A stretch of 10,944 nt of DNA from Anaerolineales bacterium (GCA_025966435.1 JAICRQ010000068.1:1-10944); one strand, 5' to 3'. Shown: positions 1-6,160, counted from the first letter of the stretch. Translations and numbers: made by a program. Notes: generated from the sequence alone by a model not told the origin.

Positions 1-1
1 C

Positions 2-1555
2 GTCATTGAAGTTACACAGCCCCAGGGACACTCCACATCCGGTAGCCATGAACGCTATAAATCGCCAAAGCGCCTCCAATGGGAAGAGGAGTACGATTGT
101 ATCTGCAAGATGCGCGAGTGGATGATCGAAAGCGATGTCGCGACCGAACCGGAGCTGGTCGCGATCGAAAAAGAGGATCACGCGACCGTGGAGGGAATAC
201 GCAAGCTTGCCTGGGAGGCGTATCTCGCGCCGATTCTCGAGGAGCGCGATCAGGTCATGGACATGCTCGACGAGATCGCGGGTAACTCCTCACACGCTTC
301 TGAGTTGACCCAGATCAAGGAGCGGCTGGCAGCCCTTCCTGCGCCATTGCGCCGGGACGTCCACAGTGCCGCCCATGAAGCACTGCGAGTCTTGCAACAG
401 GAAGCCAACCCGTCCAAGCAGATTTTGGCTGTGTGGAAGAACGAACAGGATGCGATCAACGATGAGCGTTATGGCTCCTATCTGCACAGTGGCAAAGCCG
501 TTGCGGTCAAAGAGGTGAAGCCTGTCTACTCAAGTTCGTCGCCGACCGTGATGGGCTTTGAAGTGATGAATGCCGCGTTTGATTCGATCCTGGGGCGCGA
601 TCCGCGCGTGATCGCGTTCGGCGAGGACGTCGGATTCCTAGGCGATGTAAATCAGGGCTTCAAGGGGATGCAGGAAAAATACGGCGCGTTGCGTGTGAGC
701 GATACAGGCATCCGTGAAACCACGATCCTGGGACAGGCAATCGGCATGGCGATGCGTGGGCTGCGTCCGATCTGTGAGATTCAATATCTGGACTATGTGT
801 TATATGCCCTGCAGATTATGTCTGACGATCTCGCCAATCTGCACTGGCGCACGGTGGGCGGGCAGTCTGCGCCAGTGATCGTCCGCACGCGCGGTCATCG
901 GCTGGAGGGGATCTGGCACGCCGGGTCACCCATGGCGGGAATCATTCATTTAGTGCGCGGGATGAATGTGGTAGTGCCGCGTGATATGACTCGCGCGGCC
1001 GGGTTCTACAATACTTTATTGAAAGCGGATGAGCCTGCCGTGGTTGTGGAGGTGTTGAACGGCTATCGCATCAAGGAAAGGCTTCCGGATAACATCGGGG
1101 AGTTTACAGTCCCGCTTGGCGTTTCGGAAGTGATCCGTGAGGGAGGCGATGTGACGGTCGTGACATACGGCGCGTGCTGCCGCATCGCGCTGGATGCCGC
1201 GCAGAAGTTGTCGAAGGCCGGGATTGAAGTCGAAGTGGTGGATGTACAGTCCTTACTGCCGTTTGATATTCATGGAAAGATTCTGGAATCTCTCAAGAAG
1301 ACCAATCGTATTGTGTTTTTGGATGAAGACGTACCCGGTGGGGGGACTGCGTACATGATGCAGGAGGTCATCGAAAAGCAGGGCGGCTACTATCACCTCG
1401 ACTCGGAACCGCGTACTCTTTCTGGAAAGGCGCATCGTCCTGCATACGGCAGCGACGGTGACTACTGGTCCAAGCCGAACGCCGAGACGGTGTTTGATAC
1501 GGTATATGAGATGATGAATGAAGTTGACCCGAACCGATATCCTGTGATTCGCTAA
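2..1555 (+). CDS. 2-oxoacid dehydrogenase E1 component, alpha-beta fusion (5' truncated by window)
   Basis: Thiamine-diphosphate (TPP) dependent E1 of a pyruvate or branched-chain 2-oxoacid dehydrogenase complex; it decarboxylates the 2-oxoacid and acylates the lipoyl group of E2. The frame is open back to base 2, so the gene starts upstream; the first ATG in view (110) is internal. Window residues 5-20 (TQPQGHSTSGSHERYK) match the GHS loop of E1 alpha. A helical linker follows. Residues from about 184 to 517 form a full-length E1 beta-like part (about 334 aa), with the Glu of GEDVG (residue 208) at the position of the TPP-activating Glu, then the transketolase pyrimidine-binding and C-terminal domains. 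One frame runs through both parts, so this is a fusion rather than the usual two genes. The TAA stop (1553-1555) overlaps an inverted repeat. E2 and E3 lie downstream. The sequence alone does not settle whether pyruvate or branched-chain acids are used. Confidence 0.93.
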   Translation, partial: VIEVTQPQGHSTSGSHERYKSPKRLQWEEEYDCICKMREWMIESDVATEPELVAIEKEDHATVEGIRKLAWEAYLAPILEERDQVMDMLDEIAGNSSHASELTQIKERLAALPAPLRRDVHSAAHEALRVLQQEANPSKQILAVWKNEQDAINDERYGSYLHSGKAVAVKEVKPVYSSSSPTVMGFEVMNAAFDSILGRDPRVIAFGEDVGFLGDVNQGFKGMQEKYGALRVSDTGIRETTILGQAIGMAMRGLRPICEIQYLDYVLYALQIMSDDLANLHWRTVGGQSAPVIVRTRGHRLEGIWHAGSPMAGIIHLVRGMNVVVPRDMTRAAGFYNTLLKADEPAVVVEVLNGYRIKERLPDNIGEFTVPLGVSEVIREGGDVTVVTYGACCRIALDAAQKLSKAGIEVEVVDVQSLLPFDIHGKILESLKKTNRIVFLDEDVPGGGTAYMMQEVIEKQGGYYHLDSEPRTLSGKAHRPAYGSDGDYWSKPNAETVFDTVYEMMNEVDPNRYPVIR

Positions 1556-1580
1556 CCACAGAGACGCTGAGTACGCGGAG
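1554..1580 (+). repeat. Left inverted repeat of the GxxExxY cassette
   Basis: Contains CCACAGAGACGC followed by a purine-rich tract (GAGTACGCGGAG). Pairs with the reverse complement of 2015-2041 at 21 of 27 positions, with the longest uninterrupted block CAGAGACGC. The first two bases are the last two of the E1 TAA stop. From memory, and unchecked here, CACAGAGA-type repeats are common near GxxExxY genes in many genomes. Confidence 0.75.
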
Positions 1581-1597
1581 AGATTAAAGGACTTTAG

Positions 1598-2008
1598 ATG
1601 AAGTTTGTCCCGCGCAGTGATATTTTGGACGTAAACAAAACAACCGAAGCTATTATCGGTGCGGCAATTGAAGTTCATCGTCATCTTGGTCCTGGATTAC
1701 TCGAATCTGCATACGAAGAATATCTATGCGAGGAACCCTTATTAAGAAAGACTCCATTCAAACGTCAGATTGTTTTACCTGTGACGCACAAGAACAAAAA
1801 ACTGGATATTGGATATCGAATCGATTTATTGGTCAATGACGAAGTTGTTGTCGAATTGAAAACGGTTGAGTCCATATTGCCTATTCATGAAGCACAAACT
1901 CTGACCTACATGAAATTGGGCGGTTGGCAAGTTGGACTTATTTTTAATTTCAATGTGACAATTCTCAAAAACGGCATCAAACGGCTCGTCCATAAACTCA
2001 AAGAATAA
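1598..2008 (+). CDS. GxxExxY family protein, PD-(D/E)XK nuclease fold
   Basis: A 136-aa soluble protein of the GxxExxY family, whose biological role is not established; the family is related to PD-(D/E)XK nucleases. The name motif is GLLESAY at residues 33-39. The nuclease-like core is visible as Asp76 (YRIDLLV), then ELK with Glu86 and Lys88 after a short strand, followed by HEAQTLTY (97-104) with the conserved Gln, and NFNV near the C-terminus. All expected acidic and Lys positions are present, so it looks intact. The start is fixed by a stop codon (TAG 1595-1597) directly upstream in frame and by AAAGGA six bases before the ATG. It is A+T-rich relative to E1 and E2 and sits between inverted repeats in the middle of the dehydrogenase operon, so it is probably a passenger and not part of the enzyme complex. 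DNA or RNA cleavage is possible but unproven. Confidence 0.92.
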   Translation: MKFVPRSDILDVNKTTEAIIGAAIEVHRHLGPGLLESAYEEYLCEEPLLRKTPFKRQIVLPVTHKNKKLDIGYRIDLLVNDEVVVELKTVESILPIHEAQTLTYMKLGGWQVGLIFNFNVTILKNGIKRLVHKLKE

Positions 2009-2014
2009 AAAAAG

Positions 2015-2041
2015 CTCTGTGTTCTCCGCGTCTCTGCGGTG
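2015..2041 (-). repeat. Right inverted repeat of the GxxExxY cassette
   Basis: Reverse-complement partner of 1554-1580; on the + strand it reads CTCTGTGTTC then TCCGCGTCTCTGCGGTG. It starts 6 bp after the GxxExxY stop, preceded by an A-run (2007-2013), and ends just before the E2 ribosome-binding site. It also contains a small internal hairpin, CCGC/GCGG with a 6-nt loop (2026-2039). Confidence 0.75.
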
Positions 2042-2046
2042 AAAAC

Positions 2047-2060
2047 AAGGAGAATGTATG
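2047..2060 (+). promoter_or_regulatory. Ribosome-binding site and start of E2
   Basis: AAGGAG (2047-2052) lies five bases before ATG 2058. An overlapping out-of-frame ATG at 2054 is too close to be used. The site is just outside the right inverted repeat, so E2 keeps its own translation signal despite the inserted cassette. Confidence 0.75.
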
Positions 2061-3293
2061 GCAACGAAAGTACTTGTTCCTCTACTCGGTGAAGGTGTTG
2101 AAGAAGTCACTGTCACAAAATGGCTTAAAAAGGAAGGCGACTCGGTCGACGAGTTGGAGCCGCTTCTCGAAGTGAATACCGATAAAGTGGACACGGAAAT
2201 CCCCGCGCCTGTCTCAGGGACAGTCTTGAAGATTCTTACTGAGGAGGGCGTTCCTGCAAAAGTAGGAGCTGTATTAGCTTTTATTGGGAAACCCGGGGAA
2301 TCTGTAGAAGGTTCTTCTCCAGCCGCCGTAACAAAAACCGAATCAAAGGGGGAAGATCGGAAGATAGTTGCTCCTCAACCTGAAACCTTAGACGTGAAAT
2401 CTGCCACCAAACAAGATAGCGGATTCATTTCTCCAGTCGTTGCAAAGATCGCGGCGGAGCACGGGGTAAATTTACAGGATGTTCAGGGAACGGGATTGAA
2501 CGGGCGTATCACCAAGAATGACGTGTTAAGTTTTGTTGAAAGTGGACAAAAGACCATTGACCATGGACCACAAACGATGGTTGATCGTCCATCGTCTATC
2601 ACCGCTTCCGCCAGTGGCGATCAGTTGATAAAGCACACCGTCATCCGCAAACAGATCGCCGAGCACATGGTCATGTCCAAACATACGTCGCCCCACGTGC
2701 TGACGGTGATGGAAGCCGACATGACTCATGTAGTCAAACATCGCTCTACCAACAAGGAAGTGTTCGAGCGTGATGGGGTTAACCTTACCTTCACAGCCTA
2801 CTTTATGATGGCGATTGTGTCAGGGTTGAAAGCCAACCCCCACGTCAATGCATCATGGACAGACGAGGGTATTCGCATCCACAAAGACATTAACCTGGGG
2901 ATGGCAACCGCTCTCGGTGAAGAAGGACTGATCGTGCCGGTGATCAAAGGCGCGGATAATTTATCTTTGCTAGCGATGGCGCGCGCCGTCAATGACCTTG
3001 CCGCGCGGGCGCGCGCGAAAAAGCTCCAGCCAGATGAAGTCAAAGGCGGGACGTTCACATTGACCAATCATGGCACCAGCGGCTCGCTGTTCGCCTTTCC
3101 TGTCATCAACCAACCACAGAGCGGAATCCTGGGAGTCGGCGCGATGCAGAAGCGAGTGATTGTGATCGAGGATGCCATTGCCATTCGCCCCATGGTGTAT
3201 CTCTCGTTTACGTTCGATCATCGCATCCTCGACGGCGCCGCCGCAGATCGGTTTTTGATGAAGGTCAAGGAAACGATGGAAAACTGGGCTTGA
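2058..3293 (+). CDS. 2-oxoacid dehydrogenase E2, dihydrolipoyl acyltransferase
   Basis: Core acyltransferase of the complex; it moves the acyl group from E1 to CoA through a swinging lipoyl arm. The 411-aa protein has the standard order: one lipoyl domain (about 1-77) with the lipoylated Lys43 in NTDKVDTEIPAP; a variable linker; the E1/E3 peripheral-subunit-binding domain (about 122-160, FISPVVAKIAAEHGV...GRITKNDV); a second linker; and the catalytic domain (about 190-411) with the active-site motif DHRILDG, His388 and Asp392. Length is normal for a single-lipoyl E2. The second linker (residues 165-181) is encoded by a heptamer repeat, see the separate entry. The TGA stop overlaps the next gene's ATG (TGATG). 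It lies between E1 and E3 genes, so PdhC/BkdB-type; the substrate is undetermined. Confidence 0.95.
   Translation: MATKVLVPLLGEGVEEVTVTKWLKKEGDSVDELEPLLEVNTDKVDTEIPAPVSGTVLKILTEEGVPAKVGAVLAFIGKPGESVEGSSPAAVTKTESKGEDRKIVAPQPETLDVKSATKQDSGFISPVVAKIAAEHGVNLQDVQGTGLNGRITKNDVLSFVESGQKTIDHGPQTMVDRPSSITASASGDQLIKHTVIRKQIAEHMVMSKHTSPHVLTVMEADMTHVVKHRSTNKEVFERDGVNLTFTAYFMMAIVSGLKANPHVNASWTDEGIRIHKDINLGMATALGEEGLIVPVIKGADNLSLLAMARAVNDLAARARAKKLQPDEVKGGTFTLTNHGTSGSLFAFPVINQPQSGILGVGAMQKRVIVIEDAIAIRPMVYLSFTFDHRILDGAAADRFLMKVKETMENWA
2552..2600 (+). repeat. Seven-heptamer palindromic repeat inside the E2 linker
   Basis: Read in sevens the stretch is GACCATT, GACCATG, GACCACA, AACGATG, GTTGATC, GTCCATC, GTCTATC. 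The first three share GACCA; the last three are near reverse complements of a GAYGRAC-like unit, so the array is also an imperfect palindrome (about 19 of 27 positions match between 2555-2581 and the reverse complement of 2574-2600). Seven is not a multiple of three, so each unit is read in a different phase. It encodes the linker residues TIDHGPQTMVDRPSSI, which have no catalytic role. The array resembles the short heptanucleotide repeats known from cyanobacteria in kind, not in sequence. Confidence 0.65.
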
Positions 3294-3778
3294 TGCGTAT
3301 GCAAAAGCGAAAAGAAAAAGATCACCCCGGCACCAGCATCCTGGTGCATCCGCCCATTGTGGCGTTGCTATGTATTGGGATCGCCTACTTGCTGGGGCGC
3401 TTGATTCCACTGCCATTCGCCGCACCGGCTATTTTGCGTTACATCGGGGTAGTTCTTACTATCGTTGGGTTCCTGTTGGGTATCGGTGCCTTCATCGAAT
3501 TCCAAAAAGCCCAAACGACGTTGGACCCGCACGGTTCTACAAGTCAGCTTGTCACATCCGGGATCTATCGTTTTTCGCGCAACCCTATTTATCTTGGGTT
3601 CCTGTTGATCGTCATCGGTTTGCCGCTGTACTTTGGTTTATTTTGGGGAATTGTGATGGCTCCCGTTTTTATCTTCCTGATGAACCACCTCGTCATTCAG
3701 CATGAGGAGATGTATCTCGAGAGGAAGTTCAAAGAAACCTACACGGATTACCGGGCTCGCGTGAGACGTTGGCTGTAG
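3293..3778 (+). CDS. Isoprenylcysteine carboxyl methyltransferase-like membrane protein
   Basis: A 161-aa integral membrane protein of the ICMT/PEMT-like methyltransferase superfamily. Hydrophobic segments lie at about 22-42, 45-66 and 95-130. The family hallmark is the C-terminal half: TSGIYRFSRNPIYLGFLL (the R-x-x-R-N/H-P-x-Y-x-G motif that binds S-adenosylmethionine) and the tail EEMYLERKFKETYTDYRARV, with the Glu-Glu and Y-x-x-Y pattern typical of the group. Bacterial members rarely have a known substrate, so methylation of a lipid, thiol or small molecule is possible. The start chosen is ATG 3293, which overlaps the E2 stop (TGATG) and implies translational coupling; ATG 3299 is an alternative, and no clear ribosome site precedes either. 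Its presence between E2 and E3 suggests co-expression but not necessarily a role in the complex. Confidence 0.85.
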   Translation: MRMQKRKEKDHPGTSILVHPPIVALLCIGIAYLLGRLIPLPFAAPAILRYIGVVLTIVGFLLGIGAFIEFQKAQTTLDPHGSTSQLVTSGIYRFSRNPIYLGFLLIVIGLPLYFGLFWGIVMAPVFIFLMNHLVIQHEEMYLERKFKETYTDYRARVRRWL

Positions 3779-3797
3779 TAGAATAAAAACATTAAAC

Positions 3798-3825
3798 GTC
3801 ATCGCGGCCAAAGGCATGTGATGAC
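3798..3825 (+). other. Small hairpin in the leader of the E3 gene
   Basis: GTCATC (3798-3803) pairs with GATGAC (3820-3825), with an inner GCC/GGC stem around an AAA loop and a small internal bulge. It has no T-run, so it is unlikely to be a terminator. It sits 6 bp ahead of the E3 ribosome-binding site (AAGGAGA, 3832-3838) and could be an RNA-processing or stabilising structure. Confidence 0.35.
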
Positions 3826-3843
3826 ATCTACAAGGAGATAGGT

Positions 3844-5244
3844 ATGGCGGAAAATTTTGATGTCGTTGTGATTGGCGCGGGCCCGGGTGGCTATGTGGCT
3901 GCGATCCGCGCCGCGCAACTAAAGCAGAAAGTTGCCATTGTGGACAAACAATGGCTGGGCGGTGTGTGTTTGAATGTCGGTTGTATCCCATCGAAATCGC
4001 TGTTGAAGAATGCCGAAGTGGCGCACACGCTTCGCGAGCGAGGGAAAGATTTTGGTTTTTCCTTCGACAACCTCAAGCTGGATTTCGGCGTTGCGGTTAA
4101 GCGTTCACGGCAAGTATCGGACCGGCTCGTCAAAGGCGTTGGATTTCTGATGAAGAAAAACAGCATCACGGTCTTTATGGGGGAGGCGCATCTGACCAAC
4201 CCGAACACGGTGACCGTCAAAGATAAGGACGGCAAGACGACCGAGCTAAATGCGAAGAATATCATCGTGGCAACCGGTGCCAGTGTCGCGATCCCCGGCG
4301 CGTGGAAGGTGGATGGCGAAAAGGTTCTAACATACTTGGAAGCAATCCTGCAGGAAAGGCTGCCGAAGTCGGTCGTAGTCATCGGAGCGGGTGCAATCGG
4401 CGTGGAATTTTCGACGGTATGGCGCTCCTATGGTGTGGAGGTAACAATCGTAGAAATGCTGCCGCGCCTGCTCCCGCTTGAGGATGAAGAGGTCTCGAAG
4501 GAGTTGAAGAAAGAATTCGAGAAGCGTGGCATCAAATGCTTTGTTGGCAATAAAGTGGAATCTCTCGAAACCACAGAGTCCGGCGTGCGCGTCAGGGTCT
4601 CGGCAGAGGGGAAGGAAACCACGCTGGAAGCAGAGCAGGCACTCGTCGCGATCGGCTTCCGCCCCAACTCAAAGGGAATCGGACTAGAAGACGTCGGCGT
4701 CAAGGTCAACGAGCGTGGCTTCGTGGAGATCAACGAAAAAATGCAGACAAGCGTGCCAAGCATCTACGCCATCGGCGACCTGACCGGCAAATTGCTCCTG
4801 GCGCACGTTGCCTCAGCGATGGGAATCGTCGCGGCAGAAAATATTGCCGGCGCCGAGACGATCACGCTCGATTACGAGATGCTCCCGCGCGCCACGTACT
4901 GCAATCCGCAGGTGGCGTCGTTCGGGCTCACTGAGGCGCAGGCAAAAGAGCGCGGCTACAACATCAAGGTCGGGCGGTTCCCCTTCCAGCCAAACGGCAA
5001 GGCGCTCGGGATGGGCGATTATGCAGGCTTCGTTAAGATTGTCGTCGATGAAAAATATGGCGAGATCCTCGGTGCCCACATGATCGGTCCGGAAGTGACC
5101 GAACTACTCCCTGAGCTGACTCTGGCGCACATGATGGAGTTGACCCCGCACGAGATTGCCCGCAACGTGCATGCCCATCCAACCTTATCTGAAGTCATCA
5201 TGGAAGCGGCGCACGGCGCAGAAGGAATGCCGATCCACATGTAG
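3844..5244 (+). CDS. lpdA: Dihydrolipoamide dehydrogenase (E3)
   Basis: FAD-dependent E3 of the 2-oxoacid dehydrogenase complex; it reoxidises the dihydrolipoyl group of E2 and passes electrons to NAD+. The 466-aa length is normal. Features in order: FAD-binding GAGPGG (11-16) in the first beta-alpha-beta fold; the redox-active disulfide Cys42/Cys47 in GGVCLNVGCIPSK; the NAD-binding GAGAIG with VTIVE after it; the second FAD motif YAIGDLTGKLLLAH; and the dimer-interface domain ending in HAHPTLSE with the catalytic pair His445/Glu450. All key residues are present. The start is supported by AAGGAGA at 3832-3838, five bases before the ATG. It is the last gene of the operon, 65 bp after the methyltransferase-like gene, and is followed by a strong stem-loop. 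It may also serve other lipoyl-dependent complexes in the cell. Confidence 0.97.
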   Translation: MAENFDVVVIGAGPGGYVAAIRAAQLKQKVAIVDKQWLGGVCLNVGCIPSKSLLKNAEVAHTLRERGKDFGFSFDNLKLDFGVAVKRSRQVSDRLVKGVGFLMKKNSITVFMGEAHLTNPNTVTVKDKDGKTTELNAKNIIVATGASVAIPGAWKVDGEKVLTYLEAILQERLPKSVVVIGAGAIGVEFSTVWRSYGVEVTIVEMLPRLLPLEDEEVSKELKKEFEKRGIKCFVGNKVESLETTESGVRVRVSAEGKETTLEAEQALVAIGFRPNSKGIGLEDVGVKVNERGFVEINEKMQTSVPSIYAIGDLTGKLLLAHVASAMGIVAAENIAGAETITLDYEMLPRATYCNPQVASFGLTEAQAKERGYNIKVGRFPFQPNGKALGMGDYAGFVKIVVDEKYGEILGAHMIGPEVTELLPELTLAHMMELTPHEIARNVHAHPTLSEVIMEAAHGAEGMPIHM

Positions 5245-5249
5245 TTGAG

Positions 5250-5283
5250 AAGTGACTGTCACTCCCAAGTGACAGTCACTTTT
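5250..5283 (+). terminator. Perfect 14-bp stem-loop after E3, probable terminator
   Basis: AAGTGACTGTCACT (5250-5263), loop CCCA (5264-5267), then its exact reverse complement (5268-5281), ending in four T (5280-5283). It lies 5 bp after the E3 stop. The T-run is short for a classical terminator. Each arm is also a 13-bp palindrome on its own (AGTGAC-T-GTCACT), so the element may be a dispersed repeat doing duty as a terminator. Confidence 0.7.
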
Positions 5284-5446
5284 GAATCCAGAAGTAAAGC
5301 TTGTGAGTTGTGGGGTTTCATCCTGGTGTGGGTTGGGGGAACTCCGAAGGGCTGAATCGAGTCTTATGGGTATAATATCAATATCATTTCAATTTAATGT
5401 ATCCACTCTTTAAGCGCTTTTTATCACAATTGGGCAGGAGGCCCGG
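5284..5446 (+). promoter_or_regulatory. Intergenic region with a TATAAT promoter element
   Basis: A perfect -10 hexamer TATAAT at 5371-5376 lies in an A+T-rich stretch 71 bp before the membrane-protein start. No convincing -35 is seen 16-18 bp upstream. Closer to the gene are a small palindrome AAGCGCTT with a T-run (about 5412-5421) and the ribosome-binding site AGGAGG at 5436-5441, five bases before the ATG. Nothing else is recognised in this stretch. Confidence 0.4.
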
Positions 5447-6130
5447 ATGACGCGTTCGCCACATCCTTCCCCGCGAGGACCATTTTCTATGCGGGGCATG
5501 TTGAGCATCTTAATGCTTTTCGCAAGCCTGGGCGCGTTAAGTATTGCTTTGATTGCAGGGGCAAGGCTGATTTTTGATATTTTAGGCGTCGGTCTGGAGA
5601 ATTCGCTTCCCACACTCCCCACGAAGGCACTGGTGATCGGGCTGGCGTATGGTGTGGGATGGATTACCGCCATGATCGCGATCCGGGTCTATGGAAATCT
5701 GGTTTTGCCGTTCATTATCAATTTCATGATCTGGGGTTGTTTGGTCGGAGTCTGTGCCCTGTATCTGCTGGTCTTATACAGAATGTATGACCAGACGTAT
5801 AACCTGCTGCGCTTCTGGGCGTACTTAACGATTGTGGCGTCTGGGCTGGGCGCAATGGTTGGGCTGCATTTGATCCTCGAAGACCACGACCTGAGACCCT
5901 TTTCGATTCCCTTGCTGGTGATTTGCATGATCCATCTGGCATTGATTGTTTTCCGTTATGTGTTTACTACGGCAAACCCTGGTTATCTATGGACGGATCT
6001 GTTGTTCTTCATCGCCATGGCAGGCTTTGGATATCTCATGCTGGCGCATATTGGCTTGCTGAGTCCCTTGCGGCGTCAGTTGACCAATTATTTTGATAAG
6101 AACAGCAGGATGATACGGACTGAGGATTAG
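5447..6130 (+). CDS. Multi-pass membrane protein of unknown function
   Basis: I do not recognise a characterised family. The 227-aa protein is strongly hydrophobic with about six predicted membrane segments: roughly residues 18-45, 60-82, 85-110, 122-145, 150-172 and 183-205. The N-terminus is short, Pro/Arg-rich and cytoplasmic-looking; the C-terminus is charged (SPLRRQLTNYFDKNSRMIRTED) and probably also cytoplasmic. No catalytic motif, cofactor site or transporter signature is visible. The start at ATG 5447 has a perfect AGGAGG five bases upstream, so translation is likely strong. It has its own promoter-like element and follows the operon terminator, so it is probably a separate transcription unit. 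It converges on the sensor kinase gene, with 30 bp between the two stop codons. Confidence 0.85.
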   Translation: MTRSPHPSPRGPFSMRGMLSILMLFASLGALSIALIAGARLIFDILGVGLENSLPTLPTKALVIGLAYGVGWITAMIAIRVYGNLVLPFIINFMIWGCLVGVCALYLLVLYRMYDQTYNLLRFWAYLTIVASGLGAMVGLHLILEDHDLRPFSIPLLVICMIHLALIVFRYVFTTANPGYLWTDLLFFIAMAGFGYLMLAHIGLLSPLRRQLTNYFDKNSRMIRTED

Positions 6131-6154
6131 CAGGTAGGTAGACAGGAAAACAGG
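6131..6154. repeat. Three degenerate octamers between convergent genes
   Basis: CAGGTAGG, TAGACAGG, AAAACAGG in direct succession, sharing the pattern xxxxCAGG or xxxxTAGG. They fill most of the 30-bp gap between the membrane-protein and kinase stop codons. No terminator hairpin is seen here, so the convergent transcripts probably overlap. Confidence 0.4.
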
Positions 6155-6160
6155 TGTTTA

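Larger units (their letters stand above)
1554..2041 (+). mobile_element. Putative GxxExxY cassette bounded by inverted repeats
   Basis: A 488-bp unit holding one gene (1598-2008), bounded by 27-bp imperfect inverted repeats (1554-1580 and 2015-2041, 21/27 matching). It starts in the last two bases of the E1 stop codon and ends 5 bp before the E2 Shine-Dalgarno sequence. Removing it would leave E1 and E2 about 16 bp apart with the E2 signal intact, the normal spacing for such an operon. A hand count gives 21/60 G+C at 1741-1800 inside the cassette and 32/60 at 1201-1260 in E1. Mobility is inferred from architecture; no target duplication or transposase is visible. Confidence 0.6.

Noticed and set aside
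110..112. ATG 110 as the start of an independent E1 beta gene
   Set aside because: The frame is open upstream to base 2 and those residues (GHSTSGSHERYK) are clear E1 alpha sequence, so 110 is internal.
1253..1684. - strand open frame across the E1 end and the start of the GxxExxY gene
   Set aside because: It spans two well-supported genes and the inverted repeat, and its translation shows no family resemblance.
1554..2041. CRISPR-like or toxin-antitoxin reading of the repeat-gene-repeat unit
   Set aside because: Only two repeats, inverted and not direct, no spacers, and only one gene with no partner, so neither class fits.
2970..3425. - strand open frame of 151 codons over the E2 3' end
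   Set aside because: Antisense shadow of the E2 catalytic domain and the start of the methyltransferase-like gene.
5412..5421. AAGCGCTT with following T-run as a terminator ahead of the membrane protein
   Set aside because: The palindrome is only 8 bp with no loop, too short to form a stable hairpin.
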